Counted from the first letter of the stretch, positions 22,431 through 32,961 are shown. The stretch is DNA of 64,000 nucleotides from Chaetoderma sp. LZ-2023a (GCA_034401795.1 CM067369.1:86251129-86315128); one strand, 5' to 3'. Translations and numbers: made by a program. The notes: generated by a model not told the origin, from the sequence alone.

Positions 22431-22605
22431 CTACTTCGAATAATACTTACCAGATGTACTATTATGATAATGTCTATTATCTAGTCTAGCTCAAAATAAA
22501 CAATTAAAACTCTGCATTCTCCTGGTCCTGCCCATACTGTGTCCGGGAATACCATAGCCCCAGGTACCGAGTCAATTCCCAATCACAGTCAGATCCGTCT
22601 ATTTT
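22431..22605 (+). repeat. left terminal inverted repeat of DIRS copy C
   Basis: It runs TTCTACTTCGAATAATACTT, ACCAGATGTACTATTATGAT, then TATTATCTAGTCTAGCTC, and on to ATCACAGTCAGATCCGTCT. It is the inverse of the right repeat (28965-29092 plus 30036-30109). Confidence 0.9.
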
Positions 22606-23157
22606 GCTCTCACATGCTAGTGGTGTTTATTGTAGCTCTTAAAATGTGCAATTTTTTACGGAATTAGCGGTTGTTTGCTGAATTCATTGCTGGAAGGATG
22701 GAGGATAAAGGAAAATCATCACAGGGGCAGGTTGTATCAATCTAGAATTTATACATTCGTGCCGTAATGACTGTTTGAAATTTCCTTAAATTGGCACATT
22801 ATTTTAAAATGGTAGCCATTGTTGGAGTTGCCCGGTACCCGTTAACTTTCTAATCTTATCCGGGTACTCGGTTAATTTCTCTTGCGACTCGGTTCCTTCC
22901 AAGATGGATGCGCCCTTAGCCAAGATGGCGGCGCCCATGATTAATGTTTCGCTTTGGCTTGGCGTGTCTATGCACTCTGTTTATGCCGATCTTTAGCTCT
23001 CGCTTCATTGTCGAGGGTGTTTGTAGCGATCGGCATTTATTTCTTGGCTGTATTAACGTTAGTTAACTTCCAAGTTGTGTTTATTAATTTTCACTCAAAA
23101 AAGTTTCAAATATTTCCTGCCTAAAGGCTTGATTATCATTGATTTAAGAGAAAGTTA
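22606..23157 (+). other. DIRS copy C 5' leader
   Basis: Noncoding stretch between the left repeat and gag. Probably contains the element promoter, but no TATA box or other motif can be assigned. It includes CAAGATGGCGGCGCC near 22920. Confidence 0.5.
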
Positions 23158-25195
23158 ATGTTTCTAAGTAATTCTACTTTACATTCAAGTCAATTGTGCG
23201 TATTGCTCGTCATCGTTTGTCATGTGCAGCGTTTTAATTCTTCTCTGTGTTCACAGAAAGCCAAGAACCAGGACACGTGCCACAAATGCAACAGGTTCAT
23301 GAGGCGGAAGTACTCGGGCCATCATTGTGTGGCTTGCGCGAAGTGCAAGGTGGGAAGTCTGTGTTATGTGTGCGCCAAGTGGTCGTCGGAAATGGTGGCA
23401 GAATTCGATCGGGATCGTCATGCGCGCTTGGAGAGAATCGTGAGGGACAAGGCGGCCAAGCTGGATCAGGCGGCGATTAGAGGACTGGAAGGTCGTCTGA
23501 ATGAGCGTATGGATTCAGCATTGGGCGTATGGGCGGCCCAGTTCAAGGCAATGTTTGAGTCCTTGCAGTCCACGATCCCGACGATGCAGGCTGGTGCAGG
23601 GCAACCTTTAGGTGGCCCGGCTAGTTCTGCGGAGGGACAAGCATCTGTCCCTTCTCTGACCTTGGCTCAAGAGCCGGCGGCGGAGGAGGAAGATCTTCTC
23701 CTAATGGAAGATTCTGGCATGCCAGATATTTCGCTGACGGCTAGACCTAGTACATCCCAGGGATTTCCCTCGGGATTTGTACGGGTTTGCCAAGCGGGTG
23801 GTGATGTCGACGTTCCGTCGGGCATTTTCGACCCGGATTTCGTTCAACCTGCGTTGTCATTGGAGCCGTGTTTTGCGGTTCCTAGCGGCATCCCGGCGGC
23901 GTTAGGTGCGGCTCCTCTCGGAGTACCGGCATCTACCATGGTAAAAGCGGCTGTAGTCCCGCCTCCCGTGCTGGAGCCGATGGACTGCGGTGAATCCGTG
24001 TCCGGCGATTCGTTGGACACTGGTGCCGCTAGTAGTCGGGCTATGGACGCGCCTCATGTTGGTAGAAGTGCGGGCCATAGCTCTCAGCATGGATCGTCGG
24101 TGGCCTACTCATCCAAGGGTGAGAAGGAGGATGAAAACGGTAGTCCATTGGGTGCAGGTCCTTGGCTGGATTTTCGACCGTCTCGGGTTGGCATCGGATC
24201 AAGGATCTCAGCGCGATCCGGCGATGGAACGGATGTCAGAGTGAGCCGCTAGCGATCTGTCAAGTGGCTCTTCGGCCATGCCGACGCTCCCTTTGGACAC
24301 GCAGACTTCCGACATGTTGGAGGTTGCGGCATATCGTCTGGTTCAGCCAGTGTATGCGTTGCCCAAAGCCCCGAAGGGGATAAGGAGTAGGGTACGTTTT
24401 CCAGAGCTGGCCTATCATCAGTATGCTCGGGTTCCACGGCTTTCCGTCGGGTAGCGAGAGGCGCTGAATAGGCCGTTGGCTAGAAAATCGAAGGTGCGTT
24501 CTCGTCCCTTAGTTTCCCAAGCCAATAAAGATCCGTTTAATGAGCTTACACTCATTGAAGATGCGGTGAGGGAAGCCATGGCTGCGCTCTTGCACGGATA
24601 TACCGTCCTGCAGGGTATGCTGGCCTGCGTGGCGGAAGGTGGATAAGTGCCGTAGGGTGCTCCCGGAGTTGTTCGGGACACCATGCGCTTGTCCCAGGAT
24701 TGCCTGGCCAGGGTGATCACCAGATCATTGGCGGAGCGAAGGAGAATGGTTCTCGATTGTGTAGAACCAGGACCTGAGATGAGGGCTGCGTTATCTTCTG
24801 CGCCTTTCATTGGTCCAGGCTTGTTCAGTGGCTGGGCACGGCAAGCCTTATCCAAGGTCGCATCAATGGTTGCTGAGCAGGAAGTAGTCGGCAAGTCGTG
24901 GAAGTCGACTAAGAGGACACAGCCGCAGAAGTCCTACAAACAGCATCGGCACGAGCAGCAGAGGCAGCGCCAGAGATCGCCCTTCCGTCCTTCTGGCCGT
25001 GATGTCCATCGGGCATCCGTATCACGGGGACCTGGCTGTTTGTCCTCATACAAGTCCTCTAATAAGAGGCCGTATGAGGATGACAGGAAGGGTGGCGGTT
25101 CTGGCCGCGGCGGTTACCGTAAGGAGAGCCGTGCCGGCGGTTCTGGGCCGTCATATTCCAAGAAGCTGCGGGGCGGCCGTGGACGCCGGTCCTGA
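23158..25195 (+). pseudogene. DIRS copy C gag
   Basis: First frame 23158-24252 (364 codons), then after a frame shift near 24180-24250 the rest to 25195. In that frame are stops at about 24453 and 24643. A cysteine/histidine cluster near the N-terminus reads CHKCNRFMRRKYSGHHC, then CAKCKVG and CYVCAKW, a possible zinc-binding module (about residues 40-78). A coiled, charged segment follows (DRDRHARLERIVRDKAAKLD). The C-terminus is basic and Gly/Arg/Ser-rich with RGG-like repeats (about 25080-25190), as expected for a nucleic-acid-binding gag. The CDS start is uncertain. Confidence 0.75.
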
Positions 25196-25199
25196 CGGG

Positions 25200-27358
25200 T
25201 TTCCGGCGGAATCAGTTCCGGTGACGTCAGGAACGAAGGGAGTCAAGAATCTTCACCCAAGCGATTTAGCGTCTTATCGTGCAAACTCGACCGCCAGCTG
25301 TGTGCAGATTCCTACCGTCGGAGGCAGACTTCAACTGTTCTCAAGCCAATGGGAACAGGTCGTGCGAGATTTTTTAGTCTGTCAGTGGTTAAGAAACGGC
25401 TACGAACCGGACTGGCTCATCCGTCAATTGTTAGTTCCATTAACATCGACTCCAGTGTGAACTCCCGTTCCAAGGGAATCCGATCGTCTAGATGCCATTT
25501 GCTCAGAAATAGAATCTCTTCAGCAGAAGCACGCGATTCATCTAGTCCGCAATCAGTCCTCCCTAGGCTTCTATTCGATGATGTTCCTCGTTCCGAAACA
25601 TACCGGAGGATGGAGACCAATTCTCAATCTGAAACCGTTGAACAAATTTATTCTTTCTCCAAAATTTCAGATGGAGACTGTAGCGGCAGTGATGACAGGG
25701 CTGAGAAACGGCATGTGGGTAGTGTCGATAGATCTGAAGGATGCATATTTTCATATTCCAATGTCAATTCCCTTTCAGAAATACCTTCGCTTTGCATTCC
25801 AAGACAATGTTTGGGAATTCAATGCGCTTCCATTCGGCCTGACCACAGCACCGAGGGTCTTCACCAAAGTGGTTCTCGCCATGACTTCTTATCTTCGCAG
25901 GAGAAACATAGCTGTTCATACTTACATAGACGACTGGCTGCTGAAGGCGGGGAATCCAGTCACTCTGTGCAACAATCTTCAGGTAATCCTAGCCTTACTA
26001 AAGGATCTAGGATGGATTGTGAATATAGAGAAATCAGAATTGACTCCATCCCAGGAGTTTGTTTATCTCGGTATATTTTTCAACCTCAGGGATGGCGTAG
26101 CTTTTCCGGTGGAGAGCAGAGTAAAGAGTTTGATTGCAGTACTGGAGTCAGTTTCTCTAGGACCTTTTCTGACGGCGCGCCAATTTCTCAGGATACTGGG
26201 TTTACTAGTGTCTGGAGAAAGTGGTTCCTTATGCGGCACTCAGGCGCAGGCCTATTCAGATGTATACTCTGGTCTCAGAGAACGGATCCGTTATCTCTGA
26301 AGATGCCAGTAAAAGAACCATTGATATTCCACCTTCAGTGGTGGTTATCAGAACAGAATCTCCTGCGAGGTGTTCCTCTACAACCTCCTCAACCACAGAT
26401 GTCCATCTTCACAGATGCATCGACAACGGGTTGGGGAGCAGTATTGGACAATCAGTCGGGGTCAGGGGAATGGGATCGGATCAATGCGCAGAAACATATC
26501 AATGTTCTCGAATTATTAGCAGTGACACTAGCACTTCGAAAATTCGAGAGCTTAATCTGATACAAGATTGTCCTAGTAAGGACAGACAACTCAACAGTGG
26601 TGTCTTATTTAAACCGCCAAGGCGGGACAAGATCACCGGAGTTGTGCATGATGATTTGGAACCTTCTGCTGTGGTGCCTAAAGAGGAATGTTATTCTTCG
26701 GGCAGCACACATTCCAGGAAGACTGAACATCTTAGCGGATGCTCTCAGTCGAAGGACGGTTTGTCGTCCGGCAGAATGGCAGCTCATCCAATCGGTAGCG
26801 GAGGTTCTATTCAAACATTGGGGCAAGCCAAATGTGGACCTGTTTGCGATGAAACAAAATGCAAAGATGGTCTCGAACGTGTCACCGATCCCGGACCCGC
26901 TAGCTCTAGCGGTAGATGTACTGGCAATAAGTTGGAAGGGAATGTACGCGTATGCGTATCCTCCAACGATTCTCATCCCAAAAGTTCTGGCAAAGATAAG
27001 AGAGGGTATGTGCCAAGTACTACTGATAGCCCCCCTTTATTGGCCAGGCCGATCATGGTTTACGGATCTGCTGGACCTTCTGGTCTGCAATCCAATCCCT
27101 CTTCCAGACAGAAGAGATCTAATCTCTCAGAACAGGGGTCTGTACTTCCACAACAGACCAGAAATGTTCAAATTGACTGCATGGATGTTATCAAGCAGCA
27201 TGCAATTAAGGGTGGCTTTTCTGAGCAAGCAGCGAAGTTTGTCGCTTCAGCCAGAAGAGGATCAACCACTAAAACATATAATTATGGAATCAACAAATTT
27301 GCAGAGTGGTGTGAGGGAAGAGATATCGATCCCTTTTCTGCATCTGTTCAACACGTAG
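25200..27358 (+). pseudogene. DIRS copy C reverse transcriptase/RNase H/methyltransferase-like
   Basis: The RT shows GGWRPILNLKPLNKFI (about 25608), SIDLKDAYFHIPMS (about 25726), LPFGLTTAPRVFTK (about 25828) and the intact active site YIDDWLL (about 25925). A TGA at 25458-25460 interrupts it upstream. Two bases are missing near 26210 relative to copy A, which shifts the frame. RNase H has FTDAST (about 26408), INVLELLAV, RTDNSTVVSYLN (about 26579) and AHIPGRLNILADALSRR (about 26706), with a TGA at 26558-26560. VDLFAMKQNAK, SPIPDPLALAVDVLAISW and YAYPPT (about 26839-26970) form the Dam-methyltransferase-like part. The stop at 27358 overlaps the recombinase frame, as is usual in DIRS. Confidence 0.88.
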
Positions 27359-28170
27359 CAGATTTTATCTGTCATTTATACGAAGTTGACAAACTTGTAC
27401 CTTAAACCCTAGCAGCATATAAGTCTGCATTAGCTTCAGTCATTCCCATTCTGGCCATTGAAGGAGTGGAAAATGACACTTTAAATGAAGTTATTAAAGG
27501 AATGAGCCATCTGCGACCTAAACAGCCAATTCCTATCCCAGCATGGAATCTATCTCTTGTTCTACAGGTTTTAGGGCATGCTCCCTTTGAACCGATTAGA
27601 TCTATAGACATTAAACTGTTAACTATTAAATCAGTTTTCTTGGTTGCAGCAGCGTCGGCGAGATGGAGAAGCGAAATTCATGCGCTTTCTGCCGAACAAG
27701 ACCGTTTTGTCATCACGGGTGAAGGTTTAAGACTACTTCCACGTCTTTGTTTCCTGGCAAAGAATCAGTCACTTAAATATCCAGGACAGCCGATCAATTT
27801 GCCAAGTTTAACTAGACATGACCCAAACTATTCTGTTTGGTGTCCTGTCAGATGTCTGAAAATGTATAAAAAATGTACTGAGGAGTGGAGAGATGACCCG
27901 AAATCTCTGTGGTTATGTCTCAAAGCTCCTCATTTGCGTGCCTCGAAAGATACCATTTCTCGTTGGATAGTCGATGCTATTCAGATGTCGCACAAAATCG
28001 CTACAGGAAAGCAGATTGATCGTGCGAATGCCCATCAGGTCCGAGCACTAGCAGCAGCATCGCCCCTTTATAAGAGTGTCTCATTAGAGGAGGTGATGTC
28101 TGTAGCACATTGTCGTCATTTACTGATTTCTACCTTCGCGACATCTCCAGCGCACTTAATCCGGTAGCCG
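27178..28170 (+). pseudogene. DIRS copy C tyrosine recombinase, near intact
   Basis: Begins MDVIKQHAIKGGFSEQAA. The N-terminal domain includes TYNYGINKFAEWC. A TAA at 27403-27405 (TCA in copy A) interrupts it, and the frame resumes to 28167. The catalytic-domain Arg box is SARWRSEIHALSAEQ (about 27652), and HQVRALAAA (about 28033) fits the H-x-x-R box. The end is damaged: about 10 nt are lost near 28107-28118 relative to copy A. The tail therefore reads AHCRHLLISTFATS and loses the WH..SFTDFYLRD segment with the nucleophile. Confidence 0.85.
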
Positions 28171-28799
28171 TCACCAATTTATCGAATCTTAACTAAAGCC
28201 CCATCCGACCACTATTTCACACATATCACAAGGTTCTTCCACTTGCACTGAACAATGGCCATGCACATGACCTGAGAACGACCGTGGATTGGGCCGAGCT
28301 CCTGTGATGAACTAAAAGACCAAGCACTCAAAATGGTGAGTGTTTACATTAATTAAGTGACTATAAATAATTTACTTACAGTCGAAATACCAGACTGCTT
28401 AGGTAAATAGTCTGATGTAAGAGTATACTTATCCTCTCAAACAGACATTAGACTCATTCCAATTTGAAAACTTAATCGATATACTGATATTTTTTCTAAA
28501 TTAGAAGTTGTAGTAGCTTCTTTGCACTCTACTGGACTGCCCTAGCTGAGACTTGGGGCTGACTTGGGTGTTGCATCCCCTTTTCGACAGCCCTCTGGAT
28601 TTTGTGCGATCAAAAGAGGGGGGGGGGGGGTGAGCGCGGTCTAGACCATGGAAGTTTAGCACTCTATGAGTCAGATGGCAGAACCCAAGCGTATGCCAGG
28701 GTTCTAGTCTCTTCACAACCTTCTCTGTCGGATGGTAGATGAGTGCTGGTTCGAGCCTCACCTCCTCCCACCGGTATTTCTTGGCTGTTGAAATCCGGA
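28171..28799 (+). other. DIRS copy C 3' noncoding region
   Basis: Aligns with 2567-3184 of copy A. Contains a run of G near 28618-28630 and a GTTCGAGCC word near 28750 that fits a Pol III B box by chance. No gene is seen. Confidence 0.6.
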
Positions 28800-28905
28800 G
28801 TTTATCATAATAGTACATCTGGTAAGTATTATTCGAAGTAGAATAAAAAAAGCATCCGCTTTTGTTTCTACGAGAATTCGTAATACTTACCAGATGTACT
28901 ATGGC
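28800..28905 (+). repeat. internal complementary region of DIRS copy C
   Basis: GTACATCTGGTAAGTATTAT then TCGAAGTAGAA is the exact inverse of the left end at 22431. AAAGCATCCGCTTTTGTTTC then ACGAGAATTCGTAATACTTA is the inverse of the right end at 30058-30109. The junction between the two halves defines both outer ends of the element to within a few bases. Confidence 0.93.
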
Positions 28906-28964
28906 CCTACCTCAGCCGCCTCGCTGAGTTGAGGCTGAGCTGCTTTCGCTGTTTGTCAAGGCAA

Positions 28965-29092
28965 ATATAAGACGAATCTGACTGTGATTGGAAATTGACT
29001 CAGTACCTGGGGCTATGGTATTCCCGGACACAGTATGGGCAGGACCAGGAGAGTGCGGAGTTTTAATTGTTTATTTTGAGCTAGACTAGATA
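28965..29092 (+). repeat. right terminal inverted repeat of DIRS copy C, inner part
   Basis: AAATATAAGACGAATCTGAC to GAGCTAGACTAGATA. The repeat stops abruptly at a TA and continues at 30036 after an inserted transposon. Confidence 0.9.
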
Positions 29093-30035
29093 CCGTTAAA
29101 ATTCGACTAAAGGACGCAGTTTTTTGGTCAAAACACATGTACTAGAAATGGGGGTGCGTACTATAATCAAGAACATTCCTTCCGCACATTTTTGGGTCAA
29201 AATCTTTCTTAAAAAGTCACAGATTATACCACGGAAATTGAACTAAATGTTACCCTAGCCAATTCGCGCCGCCTGACGACTATGTTTAATGTATAGTCCA
29301 AAAACACCAAGCAGAAGTGAAATTATTAAATTGGGGCGCCTAAATATTGCTTATTCTTTAATACATATCACTTATTACGTCAAAATTAATCCAGAATTTG
29401 ACATAAAATGGCGTCGAGAAAAGATACGTGTACAAATCACGTGATTCGCCTCCAATCGCAAAAGATCTTTATTCTAATTAGAGCGAGTACTCGGATATAA
29501 ATATTCTGGACTCGGAACTCGGAAATTGCTATATATCATCATTGCGCGATAGGAACTGAATGTTCCCGTACCTGTTTGATAACTAACTCCCGTTAGCGCA
29601 TAAGATTACGCAGCGCCTCCAATCACAAAAGAGCCAGATAACCAACTCCCGTTAGCGCATAAGATCACACAGCGCCTCCAAACGCAAAAGAGCCATTACA
29701 ATCTTTCTATCACGCGATTTCGATGTTTTCAATGAGACATTTCATGCCAAAATTAGATTGATTTCGATGTAATAAACAATCTTTATTGAAGATACACAAT
29801 ATTTAGGCGGTCCTATTTAATAATTTCTCTAACATCATGATAATTTTTAGTCATGCATTAAACATGACGCGGAGTGATGGTTATTTTTTATACCAATTTT
29901 CGATTTTTGAAAGGTACGTTTTTTCTAAATTTAACAGCGTCTTATACTTGAATACAAGAGTTTTTTGGGTGGATTTTGGTCAAATTTGGGACAGCGTCCT
30001 ATATTCGAGGGCGGCCTTTAGTCGAGAAATTACGG
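29093..30035. mobile_element. 943-bp nonautonomous DNA transposon with TA target site
   Basis: It is flanked by TA on both sides (29091-29092 and 30036-30037), and removing it restores the order seen at the same place in copy A. Ends are inverted: CCGTTAAAATTCGACTAAAG at the left, and CTTTAGTCGAGAAATTACGG at the right. Subterminal words such as GCGTCCTATATTCG and GCGTCTTATACTTG repeat. A 59-nt tandem duplication (AACTCCCGTTAGCGCATAAG at 29585 and 29644) lies inside. No transposase frame is present. The TA duplication and the ends suggest a Tc1/mariner or pogo-type mover; the family is inference. Confidence 0.88.
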
Positions 30036-30109
30036 TAATAGACATTATCATAATAGTACATCTGGTAAGTATTAAGAATTCTCGTAGAAACAAAAGCGGA
30101 TGCTTTTTT
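30036..30109 (+). repeat. right terminal inverted repeat of DIRS copy C, outer part
   Basis: ATAGACATTATCATAATAGT through TCTGGTAAGTATTAAGAATT to GCGGATGCTTTTTT. This is the real 3' end of the element. Confidence 0.9.
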
Positions 30110-30305
30110 GAGTCTCTGGAAACAACAGCTTTCAGTCAAATTGTTTTAAAACTAGACAGTATCTTATCTGTAGGACGCAGTGGCTATAATCAGCTTAGCG
30201 CAAATATAACTGAGCTAAAATGACCAGCTGTAGCGGGTATTATTTATTCTCTCAGCATACACCAGAGCGCATGGGTCCAACTTTGTCACTAATTGGTTCC
30301 CTCCA

Positions 30306-30540
30306 GAGTGTCATAAATGGTATTTAGCTGCTTTTTTCTAATTATTCTGATTTATTTCTGTTTTTCACAGGTGGGTATAGGTTAATTTATTATATAAAGC
30401 TGTCATTCAAGAGCATATGTTAGTTCCCTGATCCTTTCCTTTAAACACTGGCAACTACTAAACACTAGTACAAAGTGCAGAGAATCATTCAATCAAAAAC
30501 CCTGCTTTAGATACAGATGAAACGCAATTGTCACGGACAA
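30306..30540. other. intron sequence, no feature seen
   Basis: AT-rich sequence between the old TIR element and the next MITE. No exon or repeat end recognised. Confidence 0.5.
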
Positions 30541-30918
30541 ACTAGAATGCACTTTTAACTATGCCTTGCTCATCTCTAGCTCAGCTCCACCCATGCATTG
30601 TGCATTTTGGGATCTATTTAATTACTTCAAATCCTGAATTCGTAGAATCACAATTTCATGCTAACTATACAGCTAACCTGTTTATTATTCTGAAACTACC
30701 TTGACGACTTGGTGCTGTTGCTGCCGCTCAGTCAAATTAGTTTCAGAATATTCAACAGTATTAGATAGTAGACATACAATTCATACAAAAATGCTTAGTC
30801 CGTCATCGATTAAGCATTCGTGATGAACTTATCTACGTCATTCATGATTATGATATCATCCTACGTCACGTAGTTGACTAAGACGTCATGATTGATGGAT
30901 AAACTGGAAATGTCCATT
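30541..30918 (+). mobile_element. CCCGCCC-type MITE
   Basis: Starts ACTAGAATGCACTTTTAACT and ends AAACTGGAAATGTCCATT. The palindrome is shortened at its centre. Confidence 0.75.
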
Positions 30919-30959
30919 GGTGGCCATCTTGGATTCTTTTGGACATTTAAAAGTACATG

Positions 30960-31070
30960 ACAGACTTAGCTACGTCATTCATTATGCATTTTGATTGCGA
31001 TGTCAGCCTACATGTGATGTAATTCATTGTGATGTCATACTTGACTGGCAGATTGGATTCATCCATTATG
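30960..31070 (+). repeat. right-end fragment of a CCCGCCC-type MITE
   Basis: GACTTAGCTACGTCATTCAT through TGATGTCATACTTGACTGGC to GGATTCATCCATT matches the right half only. Confidence 0.6.
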
Positions 31071-31184
31071 CAAACAGGAAAGGATCGCAATGCCACGCTA
31101 TTGCCAATAGAATTGACCCATGCGCGACACACAGCGTTGATTTTTGCCCAAAAAACACGACCAAAATATCTTCATGAGTACACA

Positions 31185-31308
31185 TACTCATCTCGAATGT
31201 AAATGTACAGTATGCGCATATTGCACGACACACAATGGATACCTTATAATATGCTCTATCTACAAGAAACAATATACATAGGAGAAACCATGCGTGAATT
31301 TTCAAACA
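31185..31308 (+). pseudogene. possible Penelope GIY-YIG endonuclease remnant
   Basis: LIICSIYKKQY is followed, after a one-base frame change, by IGETMREFSNMH. The layout resembles the start of the Penelope endonuclease (C..C...YIGET.R.L..R...H) and lies about 9.4 kb downstream of the other Penelope remnant on the same strand. It is too short to be certain. Confidence 0.45.
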
Positions 31309-31315
31309 TGCATTA

Positions 31316-31664
31316 AAGGTGCATAGTCACACCAAAATGCTTGAAAATATATTTGTAAAAATTGTATACATGTAGAGGCTTATATTGTGTCCCTAGATGT
31401 AATGAAACGAAATAAATCTTAGTGTACGATGATTTCATTACGTATAAATTAATATTATTATAATTTTTTAAGTTGTCAAAATGAATTGGAGGCACGAGTC
31501 CCTAATTTAAATTCAAAACAAAAAGTTTTAAAATGATTTTTATGTAATGAGATCATATGTTAAGATTTCTGTCTTCAGTACATTAAAGTACACAATTTAA
31601 GCCTCTAAAAGTATAAAACTTTAACAATTTCATTTTCAAGCATTTTGGTGTGAATATACACCTA
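31316..31664. mobile_element. 350-bp MITE with 32-bp terminal inverted repeats
   Basis: The left end AGGTGCATAGTCACACCAAA with TGCTTGAAAAT and the right end, inverted, AGGTGTATATTCACACCAAA with the same TGCTTGAAAAT, differ at 2 of about 32 positions. The inner sequence is AT-rich without coding. The flanking bases are TTAA-like, but a target duplication cannot be fixed. Confidence 0.8.
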
Positions 31665-32165
31665 AAGAGTATCTTAGGGTCATTAAAAACAAACGTGTTA
31701 CATCTGGTGCCACACATTTTAATCTCGCTGTCCTCAACCACACATGTGTCTGTACCACATAGTAGAAGTCCGTCAACATCCTTAACCTAACATAAACGGC
31801 TCCTTCCGTAAACCGGATAAGTAACTTACTGCTAAGGAATGTGAATCTTACTGAATCCACCAGTTACATATAATAGATCTGGTCTGTATCAAACATGCTG
31901 GTTGGAAAACCCCATCACTTCTGTTTAGTATAGAATATTTTGTAAAGGATGGTGGTGGACGATCAACCCTGGATAGACTGATAGATGCTCTGTTACTTCA
32001 TTGATCATTAACACTAATGGTCCAGTCTTTAGTTATCTTGCAAAGATATGTTTATTTTAGAAAACATTATAATGAAGCCAGTCATTTCAGTGATAAGTTT
32101 TCTAAATTCTTTGCTGTCAAATTAATGTTAACAATGACAACCTTTATTTTCTTGAGCAAATTTAG
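31665..32165. other. intron sequence, no feature seen
   Basis: The 74-codon minus-strand frame here has no recognised motif. Nothing else is supported. Confidence 0.5.
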
Positions 32166-32355
32166 ACATTAACTCTTTAATGGTCAAACGTCCATTTGCA
32201 TGCCAAGGGAAGACTAATATTGGAAATTTACCACTGGAATGACTGGCTCGGTTATCGAGCTAAGCATTCCCGTGGTAAATTTTTAAAAATAGTTCATGGC
32301 CTGCAAATTGACATTCCTCAAGACAAGAGGGCGATTTTGGCCGGCTTCATCATGA
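32166..32355 (+). mobile_element. TTAACCCTTTA family copy
   Basis: TTAACTCTTTAATGGTCAAA start and core GACTGGCTCGGTTATCGAGC. The 3' end merges with the next element at about 32350. Confidence 0.75.
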
Positions 32356-32546
32356 AAGAGTTCACCCTTACCAGTCTGAGGTCAATATTCTATCGTTTAC
32401 TGTGTCAATGGCAAAGAAACTGGTGTACATGTACATTTTTCAACAATTTTGTTACAAAATCTTTTGAAAAAAGAACACCAGTTCATCTTTCAATTTAATT
32501 TGAAAATTTTAAATATTGACATCAGAGTGGTAAGAGTTAAAGGGTT
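32350..32546 (+). mobile_element. CAGAGTGGTAAG palindromic MITE-like copy
   Basis: CACCCTTACCAGTCTGAGGT at the left mirrors ACATCAGAGTGGTAAGAGTT at the right, with inverted inner arms (GAAACTGGTGTACATGTACA, and AACACCAGTTCATC). A third short family; other copies are at 40813 and 48798. Confidence 0.75.
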
Positions 32547-32590
32547 AACTAAGCATGATGTATTTTTCATTTGTTTTGTTTTTAAATCAG

Positions 32591-32700
32591 AGTGTTAGAG
32601 TTATCTGGAACTGAAGAAAGAGCTGACTATATAGCACAGCTGCTGTTAGCCTCCCTGTACAACATCACCTCCAGACTGATGGAAAATGTCAACTATTGCC
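32591..32700 (+). CDS. HEATR1: HEATR1 exon w6
   Basis: 110 nt (residues 269-306), entered in phase 2, left in phase 1. Acceptor TTTTAAATCAG, donor GTATGT. It encodes VLELSGTEERADYIAQ and LLLASLYNITSRLM, then ends NVNYC. The EYTKQLL-like block of other HEATR1 proteins corresponds to DYIAQLL here. Confidence 0.88.
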
Positions 32701-32961
32701 GTATGTTGCTATCATTTATCATCTAAGCTTAGTAGCCTTCCAGACATTTAGTAACTTAATAAACATTGTGTTTAAGATATTACCTATCACCTACACTCAC
32801 GCAACTACGCACACACGTGTAGGCTTGCGCGATTATTGCGTTGAGTGATCGCGATCGATTATTTAAAAATAATCGTGATTACTCGATTAATCAGCTTGGG
32901 TACAAATAACCAAGACATACGAATATCAATAACGAAAGCTGCAATGGTGTTGAGAAAAGTT

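Larger units (their letters stand above)
22431..30109 (+). mobile_element. DIRS retrotransposon copy C (full length, defective)
   Basis: Both terminal inverted repeats and the internal complementary region are present. Between them are gag (23158-25195), RT/RNase H/methyltransferase-like (25200-27358) and tyrosine recombinase (27178-28170). The total is 7.68 kb including a 943-bp DNA transposon, so about 6.7 kb net. It is closely similar to copy A. Frames are broken by at least three stops and three small indels, so it is not autonomous, but most domains are still readable. It is sense to HEATR1 and inside intron w5-w6. Confidence 0.93.
22105..30305 (+). mobile_element. older TIR element split by DIRS copy C
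   Basis: GGAACCAATTAGTGGCC at 22110 and GTCACTAATTGGTTCC at 30283 are inverted. The similarity continues inwards for about 50 nt (GCTCTACCGTATG against the inverse of CATACACCAGAGCGC). The sequence between, apart from DIRS C, is about 0.5 kb and noncoding. The simplest reading is a small nonautonomous TIR element into which DIRS C inserted. Confidence 0.55.

Noticed and set aside
24418-24894. 158-codon minus-strand open frame
   Set aside because: Antisense shadow of the DIRS C gag, with no motif.
28745-28760. tRNA-derived SINE (GTTCGAGCC B-box match)
   Set aside because: No A box at the right distance and no cloverleaf; the same place in copy A reads TTTCGATCC, so it is DIRS 3' sequence.
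31636-31860. 74-codon minus-strand frame
   Set aside because: No motif; overlaps the end of a 350-bp MITE.
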